From: Vibrio methylphosphonaticus
GTDB lineage: Bacteria > Pseudomonadota > Gammaproteobacteria > Enterobacterales > Vibrionaceae
Assembly: GCF_023634655.1 (NCBI RefSeq)
Contig: NZ_JAMKMS010000006.1
Location: 186,001-250,000, forward strand
Direction: 5' to 3'
Length of the DNA: 64,000 bases
A program made the translations under genes and the position numbers. The notes under the pieces are model-generated. The model saw only the letters and a program-made list of their open reading frames with translations, had not been told where the DNA came from and ran no database searches. Shown here one piece after another: positions 8,335 through 17,263 of the stretch (position 1 is its first letter; each line of letters begins with the position of its first letter).

Positions 8335-10266
8335 ATGCAGTACTTTTCAAAACTATCTTATCTGGCTATTAGTATCGCCAGTATCATTTCAAATCAATCA
8401 GTTGCGAACGAGAAATCAGTGGATGAAACTCACGTTGTCACCGCAACTTCATATGAAAAAAAATTGTCAGACGCTCCAGCCAGTGTTTCGGTTATTACCG
8501 CCGAACAGTTGGAAATGATGCCATATAACAATCTTTCAGATGCACTGATCAATACAGTTGGCGTGAATATTGCGGACATCGGTCAAGGCCGAAAAGGTAT
8601 TGAAATTAGAGGTATGGATACGTCTCAAACGCTCATTCTCATAGACGGTCGCCGTACCAGTCGAGCATCTGATTTGATGGGGCACGCTAACGTTGAGTTG
8701 CAAAATATTCCGGTATCAAATATTGAACGTATAGAGGTCATTAAAGGTCCGATGTCGGCATTGTATGGCTCGGATGCTTTAGGGGGAGTCGTTAATGTCA
8801 TTACCAAGCCAATAACGAATGAGTGGCAATCTCTTGTCACTATGCATGGTGGTAGCGGGGTCTCTGATGGCGGAAATAGATTTAATGGCGAACTGCAGAC
8901 TTCGGGTGCGCTAGTTCAAGATAAGTTGTTTATGAAGCTCGCTGCGGGCAGCTATTATCGTGGTTTAGTAGAGAATCGTTACGATCCTAATGAAACGGAC
9001 ATATCGGGGAATCGCAACAAATACATTGATGCGCAAATCAAGAGTATTATTACAGAACAGCAAGAGTTGGATTTCATGCTTCGCGTAGCGCAGCAGCAGA
9101 CATGGTATGACTATCTCATCACGAGTGGCAACGGTGCAGGTGAAGAGACTCGCAGCACAACAGATTACGATACGCTCGACTATTCCATTACTCATTCTGG
9201 ATATTGGAATCACTTCGATACTCAGTTCCGAGTCTATGGTTCAAGTGTTGAACAAACTAATAATAAAACCGTTGGAGATGCGAATACTTCCAACAAAGTG
9301 GATGAGAATATTATTGATGGTCAAGGTCAATTTAACTGGGGACCTCATCAGTTAACGCTCGGTGGTCAATGGCGTCATCAAAACCTTAAGAGTGCGGATT
9401 TAACCTCCGGAGAAGGGTCGATGAGTCAGGGGGCCTTATTCGCTCAGGGCGACTTTGAAATCACCGAGTCGGTTTCGTTTCTTGCAGGAGCTCGATTAGA
9501 TGAACATTCAGAATTTGGTTCAAATTTTTCACCACGAGCGTATGTCGTGTATACCCCAACTGATGGTTGGACGCTAAAAGGCGGTTACGGGGAAGGTTAT
9601 AAAGCACCAACAATTAAGCAGTTATCTCCAAAATATCTGAGTATGGGTTCCGGCCGCCCCTTTGACATTATTGGTAATGAGGATCTTAAGCCTGAAAAGA
9701 ATAAAAGTTATGAGGTTTCTGCGGAATACAACGCCAGTCGCTGGTCGACGGGTTTAACGTTGTTCCAAAACAACATTGAAAACTTAATTGTTACGCAGTG
9801 TGTTGAAGGTTGCCAAGGTCGCCCAATGCCAGGCAAAACCATTTACCAATATATGAATGTCGAGGAAGCGGATATTAAAGGGTTGGAATGGCAAGGGCAC
9901 CTTGATATTACTCGCTCCGTTTATATCGACGTTAACATGACGTTGCTCGATGCAAAAGATGGTCAGACTGGTGAGGAAATTGAGAATAAGCCCGAGTCAC
10001 AAGCTTATGCAGCGTTGAACTGGCAAGCTCTTGAAGCGCTCACAACCCAAGTCTCGGTTAGACACGTAGGTAAGCAAACGTATGAATCGAGCACTTTACC
10101 TGATTATCAAGTCTACAATCTCGTTGCAAAATATAGCCAAGGTGACTTTTTAGGTTCGATTGGAGTCAACAACCTTTTCGATACTTATTTGCAAGATCGC
10201 TCAGAGCTATTTACTTATGCGATTCAACCCAGAGAAATCTATTTTAAAGCGGAGTATCGCTTCTAA
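8335..10266 (+). CDS. TonB-dependent outer-membrane receptor
   Basis: This 643-residue receptor has a signal peptide (about residues 1-25), a TonB-box-like segment ETHVVTA, a plug domain at about 45-160 (ending IERIEVIKGPMSALYGSDALGG) and a 22-strand-type barrel closing with terminal phenylalanine in YFKAEYRF. The barrel has the GYKAPTIKQLSP and GNEDLKPE motifs usual in CirA/FepA-like siderophore receptors. I do not see the FRAP/NPNL pair typical of heme receptors. A Cys pair (CVEGC) lies in a predicted outer loop. It is the first gene of an operon and the cobN-like gene starts 2 bp after its stop. The Zur box implies induction by zinc limitation. The ligand is unknown, perhaps a zinc chelate or a metallated tetrapyrrole. 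Confidence 0.9.
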   Translation: MQYFSKLSYLAISIASIISNQSVANEKSVDETHVVTATSYEKKLSDAPASVSVITAEQLEMMPYNNLSDALINTVGVNIADIGQGRKGIEIRGMDTSQTLILIDGRRTSRASDLMGHANVELQNIPVSNIERIEVIKGPMSALYGSDALGGVVNVITKPITNEWQSLVTMHGGSGVSDGGNRFNGELQTSGALVQDKLFMKLAAGSYYRGLVENRYDPNETDISGNRNKYIDAQIKSIITEQQELDFMLRVAQQQTWYDYLITSGNGAGEETRSTTDYDTLDYSITHSGYWNHFDTQFRVYGSSVEQTNNKTVGDANTSNKVDENIIDGQGQFNWGPHQLTLGGQWRHQNLKSADLTSGEGSMSQGALFAQGDFEITESVSFLAGARLDEHSEFGSNFSPRAYVVYTPTDGWTLKGGYGEGYKAPTIKQLSPKYLSMGSGRPFDIIGNEDLKPEKNKSYEVSAEYNASRWSTGLTLFQNNIENLIVTQCVEGCQGRPMPGKTIYQYMNVEEADIKGLEWQGHLDITRSVYIDVNMTLLDAKDGQTGEEIENKPESQAYAALNWQALEALTTQVSVRHVGKQTYESSTLPDYQVYNLVAKYSQGDFLGSIGVNNLFDTYLQDRSELFTYAIQPREIYFKAEYRF

Positions 10267-10268
10267 TT

Positions 10269-13200
10269 ATGATTACTCGATACGTTTTAGCACGGCTGCT
10301 CATTGCAGCGTGCTTTTTTGCTGCTACTGGCAGCAGTATGGCCGCCAATATTGTGTTGTTGCATACTGATTTCGTCTCCAACAGCAAAATAAAGCTGTTG
10401 TCCGAAATCGCCCGTGATAATCAAGTTGAGCTTATTGTAACAAAGAGGCTGTCTTCAGAAATCCTTACTAATGCTGAGCTCGTGATCGCCGATGCGCCAC
10501 GCACTCCAGACAAACTGCGGTTGCAACCATTAGTAAACGAGTTACCCAATGATCTGCCTTGGATGATACTTGGCAATCAATCACAAAGCGCGTCTGAATT
10601 CCTTTCTGCCGAATTAGTTGAAAAAACCGCAGACTATTGGCATAACGGGACGAAAGAAAACTATGTGCATTTATTTAAAATGATTCGTGCGTGGCAAAAT
10701 AAAGAGAGCATTGTTTCTTTTCCTGCGGCTCAAAAAGTGCCTTTGAACGGTATTTACTATGACCATGAATATGTCACAGACTTGTCCAAGCGCCTTGGAT
10801 CTGAAACCGATACCAATAAACCCATCGTAGGACTTGTGATTAGCCGAAGCGTCTTTACGGACCAAGAGTTTAATTATCTAGAGCGAATGACTCGGCTAGC
10901 AAACGAATCTAATGTGATCCCTGTTTTTTATTGGTTTGATGGACGAAGCCAAGGTTTAGATTGGCCATGGCACGACATTAAGCCAACAGCGTTGGTCAAC
11001 CTCACTCATCTTCATAACGGAAAAGATCGCATTGAGGAAATATCAAAGCTTGATGTTCCAGTGATTCAAACGCTCCATTATCGAACGGGCGATGCCAAGT
11101 CCTGGCAACAGAGTGAGGTTGGGGTTGATGCAGGTATTGCTTCTGTCATGCTTTCCACTACCGAAGCATGGGGATTTACCGATCCACTGGTAATCTCTGC
11201 TGGTAATGATGGTAAGAAGCAGGTGATTGAGCCACAAGTGGCACTTTTGTTCGACAAAATTACGGCCATGTACCGCCTGCAAACCAAGTTAAACCAAGAT
11301 AAATCCATTGCAGTTATGTACTGGAATGCGCCCGCTGGTGCAGAAAATATCTCGGCATCAAACCTCAATGTTCCTAGAAGCATTCAAAGTATTTCGTCGG
11401 CGTTAAACACCAAAGGCTACAAGGTGGATACGTTAAATGAGCAACAGTCTATCGAAGATGCTAAGCAGCTACTTTCAGGCTATTACCAACCAGATACAAC
11501 ACTAGAATTGCTCAATCGGGGTTATGCGGCCAGTGTTAGCCTTGATGACTATTTAGAATGGTTCAAACATCTACCTATATTTCAGCAGAAGTTTCTTCTT
11601 CGCTGGTGGGGAGATCCTGCACAACACACCGCTTTAAGAGAGGTAGATGGCAAGCAAGCGTTCGTTTTTCCAGTGAAACGATATGGGAATCTCGTGGTAT
11701 TGCCTCAACCTCCACGAGCCGGCACTGTTGGTCATGCGATCCACAATACTAAAGAGCCGCCCGATCACCTCTATCTTGCGGTCTACCTTTGGTTGCAGCA
11801 GCAACACGAAAGCCAGAAGCTTGATGCGCTTATCCACCTTGGTACCCACGGTTCTCAAGAGTGGACACCTGGGAAAGCTCGAGGACTTTCAGCGAGTGAT
11901 TTTCCATACATAACACTTGGTGCGGTTCCAGTTATTTATCCTTATATTCAAGACAATATTGCTGAAGCGTTGCAAGCGAAAAGACGTGGACGCGCGACGA
12001 TTATTAGCCACCAAACGCCGCCATTTGGACCCGCAGGTCTTTATGGCGATTATGTTGCTCTGAATGGGTTGCTTGGTGATTACCAAACAGCGCCTGAAGG
12101 GGCAGTCAAAGACAAGTTACAGCAACAAATTACCGAGCAAATATTAGCATTGGACATTGCCGCTGACATGGGGATGACGAACGACGTTATTCACAGTCAT
12201 TTTGACGAGGCTGCTGGTGCACTTGAATCTCATTTTGAACGCTTGGCGGCTGATGTTATACCTTTAGGTCTCCACAGTTTTGGGATCGAGAAATCTCATC
12301 AAGAGGTGATTTACACGATCTTACTTCAGCTTGGGGATGAGTTCATTGAGAACTTCGAACCTTCAGCCTCCGCATTTTGGCAGCAGTTTGATGGAGACTT
12401 AAGCACGCTTGACTCAACGGTGCCAGCCCAATGGATAGAGGGTATCATTCAAGGCGATCTCGAGCCTAGCGATGAGATGAACGGCTATGCCGATATGGTT
12501 AAGCTACGTTACCCAAAACTTGCGAATAACGATGAACTAAATGGCCTATTAAATGCACTGGACGGCCGTTATGTCTCGCCAGGAGCAGGTGGTGATCCAA
12601 TTCGTAATCCTAATTCCACAAGTGGTACCAACTTGTATGGTTTTGACCCAGCCAAGATTCCAAGCGCTGCTGCTTATGCTGCGTCTGAAAAGGAACTGAA
12701 GAAATTAATAGCAGCACATGAAGATGAAAATGGTGAGCGGCCTGAGAAGATTGCATTTTCACTTTGGGCAGGAGAAACGCAACGCCACTTTGGCATGCTT
12801 GAAGCTCAGGTTTTAAGAGCGCTTGGGCTAGAACCTATTTGGGACAGGGGCGGTAACCTTAAGCAATTAAAAGTCATACCAGCTGAAGCGCTAGAGCGAG
12901 AGCGTATTGATGTCGTCATCCAAGCGACATCTGTTTACAGGGATCAATTCGATGGATTTATGCGTAAGCTGTCCACAGCGATTGAAGAGATTGCTCAGCT
13001 TGAGGATAACAATGCTATTGCTTTAAATAGTCGGTCGGTTGCTGATGAGCTGATTGCAAAGGGCTACAGTAAACTTGATGCACAGCGTTTTGCTTCGGTT
13101 CGTATTTTTAGTAATGCACCTGGTGATTATGGCTCGGGTGTTAACCACAAAGCAATTCAGTCACAAACATGGGACCACGAGGACGCGCTTGGAAAGCAGT

Positions 13201-14063
13201 TTGTCAGTCGTTTGCAATACGCCTACGGTGGCGGTATGTGGGGAGAGAAGCAAAGCGATATTAATTTATTTGCCTATCAACTTGCTGATGTTGACGCTGC
13301 GATCATGACGCGTAGTAGTCGTCTTCATGGTGTATTGTCGACCGATCATCCTTTCGAATATCTTGGTGGGCTATCGAGTGCGATCCGCACGGAGTCCGGT
13401 GAAGCTCCCTCTTTGTATATAAGCGATTTGCGTCAGGCTGAGGGGCGCACTGTTACTGCGAGCCAATTCTTGGGCGAAGAGCTTAACGCACGGTATATGA
13501 ACCCTACTTGGCTTAAAGCGATGAAGACGGAAGGGTACTCGGGTGCAATCAATATGCTTGATGTCACTAATAATATTTTCGGTTGGCAGGTTACTGCGCC
13601 GGAGACAGTTCGAGATGAGCAGTGGGAGCGATTAAGTGAAGTTCTGATTGATGATAAATACCAACTCGACCTGAATGAGTGGTTTGAGAGGCATCAACCA
13701 GCCGCGCAAATGCAAATTATAGAAAGAATGATGGAAGCGGTGCGCAAAGGATACTGGCAGGCATCAGAAGAGAGACTTCGTTCATTGATTGCACGCCATC
13801 AAGAGCTAGCCCCCATGGTTGAACATCATCAAGCCCATGAGATTACCCAACGTTACCTAAATGAACTCGCAGCCGGCTTTGGAATGTCTGGTAGTGCGAG
13901 CAGTTCAGAGCAATCTGAAACGGTATCGGGAAACATTATGAAAGAGGTGGATAACGTCGAACTGCCGAATGCAGAAGATACGAAGTTGCTGCTACTGATT
14001 CTATTTTCACTGGTTTGCGTCGCCTTTGGTGCGTTGAGTCAGTACAAACAAATGAGAGATTAA
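10269..14063 (+). CDS. exported CobN/HmuS-like metal chelatase
   Basis: This 1264-residue protein belongs to the CobN/BchH large-subunit chelatase family and has normal family length. The core signature is seen at about residue 520 (HLGTHGSQEWTPGK) and then QAKRRGRATIISHQTPPFGPAGLYGDY. Unlike cytoplasmic CobN it begins with a signal peptide (residues 1-25, ending SSMAA) and ends with a membrane helix (LLLLILFSLVCVAFGAL) and a short basic tail, so it should be periplasmic and anchored in the inner membrane. No CobS or CobT partner is present. It lies between the receptor (2 bp) and an ExbB-like gene (4 bp). This layout resembles hmuR-hmuS-type loci of Bacteroidetes and the PA1922-PA1925 cluster of P. 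aeruginosa. Removing metal from an imported chelate fits better than B12 synthesis. Confidence 0.88.
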   Translation: MITRYVLARLLIAACFFAATGSSMAANIVLLHTDFVSNSKIKLLSEIARDNQVELIVTKRLSSEILTNAELVIADAPRTPDKLRLQPLVNELPNDLPWMILGNQSQSASEFLSAELVEKTADYWHNGTKENYVHLFKMIRAWQNKESIVSFPAAQKVPLNGIYYDHEYVTDLSKRLGSETDTNKPIVGLVISRSVFTDQEFNYLERMTRLANESNVIPVFYWFDGRSQGLDWPWHDIKPTALVNLTHLHNGKDRIEEISKLDVPVIQTLHYRTGDAKSWQQSEVGVDAGIASVMLSTTEAWGFTDPLVISAGNDGKKQVIEPQVALLFDKITAMYRLQTKLNQDKSIAVMYWNAPAGAENISASNLNVPRSIQSISSALNTKGYKVDTLNEQQSIEDAKQLLSGYYQPDTTLELLNRGYAASVSLDDYLEWFKHLPIFQQKFLLRWWGDPAQHTALREVDGKQAFVFPVKRYGNLVVLPQPPRAGTVGHAIHNTKEPPDHLYLAVYLWLQQQHESQKLDALIHLGTHGSQEWTPGKARGLSASDFPYITLGAVPVIYPYIQDNIAEALQAKRRGRATIISHQTPPFGPAGLYGDYVALNGLLGDYQTAPEGAVKDKLQQQITEQILALDIAADMGMTNDVIHSHFDEAAGALESHFERLAADVIPLGLHSFGIEKSHQEVIYTILLQLGDEFIENFEPSASAFWQQFDGDLSTLDSTVPAQWIEGIIQGDLEPSDEMNGYADMVKLRYPKLANNDELNGLLNALDGRYVSPGAGGDPIRNPNSTSGTNLYGFDPAKIPSAAAYAASEKELKKLIAAHEDENGERPEKIAFSLWAGETQRHFGMLEAQVLRALGLEPIWDRGGNLKQLKVIPAEALERERIDVVIQATSVYRDQFDGFMRKLSTAIEEIAQLEDNNAIALNSRSVADELIAKGYSKLDAQRFASVRIFSNAPGDYGSGVNHKAIQSQTWDHEDALGKQFVSRLQYAYGGGMWGEKQSDINLFAYQLADVDAAIMTRSSRLHGVLSTDHPFEYLGGLSSAIRTESGEAPSLYISDLRQAEGRTVTASQFLGEELNARYMNPTWLKAMKTEGYSGAINMLDVTNNIFGWQVTAPETVRDEQWERLSEVLIDDKYQLDLNEWFERHQPAAQMQIIERMMEAVRKGYWQASEERLRSLIARHQELAPMVEHHQAHEITQRYLNELAAGFGMSGSASSSEQSETVSGNIMKEVDNVELPNAEDTKLLLLILFSLVCVAFGALSQYKQMRD

Positions 14064-14067
14064 ACCA

Positions 14068-14544
14068 ATGAACCAAATAGAAACCCTTGTCTACCAGTTT
14101 TCAACGCTGTTTATGCAGCCCATTATGTTATTGGTACTTCTCATCGTGTTGTACTCTCTATACAGCCTGGGGCGTTTTCTTATGGAGTTTTTGCAAAGAC
14201 GCTCAAGTACGTTCAATTCGAGCCTAGTGCGTTATGCACAGCGTACCCAAAACTATTCTGGCGAACATCTCGAACTCAGAGTGATAAAAGAGCTAGAACC
14301 TTTACGTCTTATCAGTCGCTCGGGCCCTATGCTTGGCCTAGTCACTACCATGATTGCCATTGGTCCTGCGCTAGTTGCTATGGGGGAAGGTAATATAGAA
14401 AAAGTGGCGGAAGAGATGATCGTAGCCTTTTCCGCTTCTATCCTCGCACTTATTGCCGCAAGTATAACCTTTACGGTGATGACGGTTCGTCGCCGCTGGT
14501 TATTAGAAGACATGGTTCGTATTGAGGTGAAATCTGAGCAATGA
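14068..14544 (+). CDS. MotA/TolQ/ExbB-family proton channel protein
   Basis: This 158-residue inner-membrane protein has three hydrophobic segments (about residues 15-38, 90-112 and 125-148). The family signature around the second one is GPMLGLVTTMIAIGPALVAMGEGN. It is shorter than E. coli ExbB (244) because it lacks the long cytoplasmic extension. It starts 4 bp after the chelatase gene and its stop overlaps the next start (ATGA), so it is co-translated with the DUF2149 protein. It probably couples proton-motive force to the operon's own chelatase or receptor rather than serving the general TonB system. Confidence 0.88.
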   Translation: MNQIETLVYQFSTLFMQPIMLLVLLIVLYSLYSLGRFLMEFLQRRSSTFNSSLVRYAQRTQNYSGEHLELRVIKELEPLRLISRSGPMLGLVTTMIAIGPALVAMGEGNIEKVAEEMIVAFSASILALIAASITFTVMTVRRRWLLEDMVRIEVKSEQ

Positions 14545-14837
14545 GATTTTTAGAAGCAGAAGACGCAGACGATCCTATCTTATCCATCGTCAATATGGTT
14601 GATTTATTCGCCGTTGTAATGGCTTTTCTTATGATGCTTAACGTGACAGGAGCGCAATTGCCAGAGAATAGCATCTTAGTCGAAAACCCAGGTGAAAAAG
14701 ACATGCGGATAACCATTAAGGACGGAGAAACTCTTACGCGTTATGAAAGATCGGAAGAGATGGGAGAAGGAACCGGTACTATTGCGGGGCAAACCTACAA
14801 ACTGGACGATGGTCGGTTGGTATATGTACCGGAGTAA
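14541..14837 (+). CDS. DUF2149 protein, ExbD-like partner
   Basis: This 98-residue protein has one N-terminal membrane helix (about residues 11-33, VNMVDLFAVVMAFLMMLNVTG) with an aspartate at its start, followed by a small periplasmic domain. This is the topology of ExbD/TolR/MotB stators, where the helix aspartate carries the proton. It overlaps the ExbB-like gene by 4 bp. DUF2149 proteins are repeatedly found next to CobN-like and ExbB-like genes. The role as ExbD-like stator is inferred from topology and position. Confidence 0.82.
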   Translation: MRFLEAEDADDPILSIVNMVDLFAVVMAFLMMLNVTGAQLPENSILVENPGEKDMRITIKDGETLTRYERSEEMGEGTGTIAGQTYKLDDGRLVYVPE

Positions 14838-14984
14838 CTGTCAGGATTGACGGAAGATAGCCGTAGCCAGTAAGTTCACGACAAGTAAAGGTACTTGTTT
14901 GATATCGAATTAACTCATAGGATATGGGTTGTTCGATATCTTACTCGTCACAATATAGCTTATTGGCTTTGCCATGGAGACCTT

Positions 14985-15983
14985 ATGTCTACGCCCCTCA
15001 ATGATTGTATTGTTCCTATGTATCCAACGATTCAAGCTTTGGATGTGGATGGTTTAGAGCCTGGGGAGCATAAGTTCTGGTTTGCCGTTGCCACCGATGC
15101 GATTGGTCATCCCCAAACGCTTCCGGTTCGCGTGTTTAAAGGCGAGCGTGCCGGTAAGCGGGTTATGATTACCGCGGGGATTCATGGTGATGAGCAAAAC
15201 GGTATTTTGGCAGCTCAGCAATTGGCGCGAGAGCTAATAGGCAAATTGAATGCTGGTGTGGTGACTATTGTTCCCACGGTGAATTTGTCTGGTATTGCGC
15301 GCCATAGCCGTGACTTTTATTCCGCTGCGCCTGATAGTTCGTCTTCCAACTTAAATCGGGTGTTTCCTGGCAACTCGGAAGGTGATGAAGCGAACCGTTT
15401 TGCAGCCAGTTTGTGGCAGAATTTGCTGAAACCGAATGCTGACTTAGCGATTGACTTACATTCGCAGACGTCTGGCTCTGCGTATCCGTTATATGTCTTT
15501 GCCGACTATCGCTTAGATGACGCTATTCGTATGGCAAGATTACTCAACCCTGACGTCATTCTTAATGACCCGGGTGATCCGGGTATTCTTGAAACCGCTT
15601 ATAATCGAGCGGGTATTCCTTCCATCACCATTGAGGTGGGAATTGGGCGTTATACCGATATGCAGATGGTTGAGCGAGCCGTCAATGGCGTGTTGAACGT
15701 CTTGCGCTCGTATGAATTGATTGCAGGAGAGGTGGCGTCACAAACGTTACCTTGTACGGAAGGTGACGAAATTATCAGCATTCGAGCTAAGCAAGGTGGG
15801 TTTGTTGTCTGCCAAGTAGCGTTACTCGATAAAGTCGTGACAGGGCAACCGCTCGCCACCCAATATAATAGTTTCGGCGATGAGATAGCGCATTATGTCG
15901 CGCCTTCAGATGGGGTGGTAATTAGCCACAACGTTGAGTCGGTGAGGGCGCCAGGATCGTTAGTTGTGCGTTTGATTAAGTAG
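14985..15983 (+). CDS. M14-family succinylglutamate desuccinylase/aspartoacylase-like
   Basis: This is a 332-residue zinc-dependent deacylase of the AstE/AspA group. Metal ligands H67 and E70 (AGIHGDEQNG) and H159 (DLHSQTSG) are visible, with a Glu in SITIEVG as catalytic candidate. A C-terminal beta-domain (about 250-332) is typical of the DUF-type AstE relatives with broad amide specificity. I chose ATG 14985 with GGAGA upstream. A TTG at 14895 would add 30 residues that do not look like family sequence. The gene stands alone. It is not within an ast operon, so arginine catabolism is not implied. Confidence 0.83.
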   Translation: MSTPLNDCIVPMYPTIQALDVDGLEPGEHKFWFAVATDAIGHPQTLPVRVFKGERAGKRVMITAGIHGDEQNGILAAQQLARELIGKLNAGVVTIVPTVNLSGIARHSRDFYSAAPDSSSSNLNRVFPGNSEGDEANRFAASLWQNLLKPNADLAIDLHSQTSGSAYPLYVFADYRLDDAIRMARLLNPDVILNDPGDPGILETAYNRAGIPSITIEVGIGRYTDMQMVERAVNGVLNVLRSYELIAGEVASQTLPCTEGDEIISIRAKQGGFVVCQVALLDKVVTGQPLATQYNSFGDEIAHYVAPSDGVVISHNVESVRAPGSLVVRLIK

Positions 15984-15999
15984 TGCGTTTGATTAAATA
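15966..15999. repeat. 17-bp tandem duplication over the deacylase stop codon
   Basis: GTGCGTTTGATTAAGTA (15966-15982) is followed directly by GTGCGTTTGATTAAATA (15983-15999), one difference in 17. The stop codon of the M14 gene lies at the junction. It is the same size and position type as the duplication at 43-76. Confidence 0.8.
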
Positions 16000-16091
16000 A
16001 TGCGTCACGCAGTCGTAAATTGTAATGATGAGACACGTTGATTGACATGGGTTTGAATGCAAACTCTGAGTCTCGTCAATACAGAGCCGTC

Positions 16092-16565
16092 TTAACCTAC
16101 ATTACGCGCCACCATCAGCACTTCATCAGCCGAGTATAGGTTAGAAATGGTCGCTTCAACTTCCGCGCCTAATGTCGATTTGTACAAGCTCTGGGCAAAG
16201 TTATCCGCACGCGTCGTGACGTATATATGTTTGAGTACCGAGTCATTTTGCGCCAACCTTTCTTTTACTAAAGGCAGGGTTTGCGTAATGAGTCCACGTC
16301 CCACGCCTTTTCCTTGGTGTTTAGGAGAGACTGCTAATTGCTCTATCTCAAGGATGACTTCTGGGCGAAAACCACTCTTTTGAGTCCAAATAATAAAGCC
16401 AATAATTTGCTTGTCGTTATTCTCTGCAACAAAACACAGCACGCGAGGGTAGGCATTGAAGTTACATTGCAACCATTCATAAGATTGTTTTTGTCTTACG
16501 AAAGTCGCTTTGTGTATCTCCGCGGCAGCGGTTAAATCTGACTTGTCCATCAACCTGACTTTCAT
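16092..16565 (-). CDS. GNAT-family N-acetyltransferase
   Basis: This is a 157-residue GNAT protein. The acetyl-CoA pyrophosphate-binding motif A is clear in QGKGVGRGLI, preceded by the beta4 strand IEQLAVSPK and followed by the C-terminal YVTTRADNFAQSLYKS segment. The ATG at 16565 is preferred over a GTG two codons upstream because GAGGTGAG stands just before it. The acceptor substrate is unknown. Single gene. Confidence 0.85.
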   Translation of the reverse strand: MKVRLMDKSDLTAAAEIHKATFVRQKQSYEWLQCNFNAYPRVLCFVAENNDKQIIGFIIWTQKSGFRPEVILEIEQLAVSPKHQGKGVGRGLITQTLPLVKERLAQNDSVLKHIYVTTRADNFAQSLYKSTLGAEVEATISNLYSADEVLMVARNVG

Positions 16566-16649
16566 TCTCACCTCAAAAAATTGGATAGATGCAGCGCCGC
16601 TCTTAATAGTTGGAACGCCGATTACCTAGGCGACAAAGTGTAGCAAATA

Positions 16650-17225
16650 TTAACGCTGGCGCTGTGTAAAAAACGTGTCAGGGTCGCAGTGATTGGGAAC
16701 TAAGACTAATTTAGGCCATTGATTTAGCCAGTTTTTGGAGCGAACCCTTTGCCAAAAGAGCGCCAAAGGCACCTTTGGATTATGAGAGACTTGCCCTGCC
16801 AACAAGGTATCAATACCAAACGCCGAAATACACTCTAATTGGCAGCCGTTTTGTCTTACGGCAATCGCGGTTTCTTTTTCTGGCCAGTAACTCATCGCCT
16901 CGATGATGTCAGTATAGGGTTGGTGACCATTTCTAATGTGCATCAATGCTTGATTTCGTACTTGCCAGTTAATGTCAGGCATTTTGTTATTTAGGTAAGC
17001 TTCTATGCTCTGCTGATGACTTGAATTGACTTCTGACGGGTCAAAATAAATAACGTCAACATCGTTCAATGGTGTCGGCGTTGTGCGATTGTGCAAATCG
17101 TCCCAAACTACATTTCGAACAAACCCCGCCGCTAAGTAGCATGGTTGAAGAGTGACACTCGCGACGCAGGTTAATATTCTTGACCTAAGCGCGTCTTGTT
17201 GCATTAATTCAAACAGCTTTTCCAT
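16650..17225 (-). CDS. nucleotidyltransferase-family protein (NTP_transf_6/DUF925 type)
   Basis: This 191-residue protein has the polymerase-beta-like nucleotidyltransferase layout: G34-F-V-R37 followed by the metal-binding D55-V-D57 pair (LNDVDVIYFD), and later the TDIIEAMSYWPE and FGIDTLLAG segments that mark the uncharacterised DUF925 family. The usual length of the family is 180-200. Substrate is unknown. The gene is in the same direction as the small VgrG-head-like gene just upstream, with a 38-bp gap. Confidence 0.8.
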   Translation of the reverse strand: MEKLFELMQQDALRSRILTCVASVTLQPCYLAAGFVRNVVWDDLHNRTTPTPLNDVDVIYFDPSEVNSSHQQSIEAYLNNKMPDINWQVRNQALMHIRNGHQPYTDIIEAMSYWPEKETAIAVRQNGCQLECISAFGIDTLLAGQVSHNPKVPLALFWQRVRSKNWLNQWPKLVLVPNHCDPDTFFTQRQR

Positions 17226-17263
17226 ATCTTTTTATCTTTCTATCACTCTACAACGAGACTGCT

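Noticed and set aside
14895..14984. TTG start adding 30 residues to the M14 deacylase
   Set aside because: The extension does not look like family sequence, and the ATG at 14985 has GGAGA in front.
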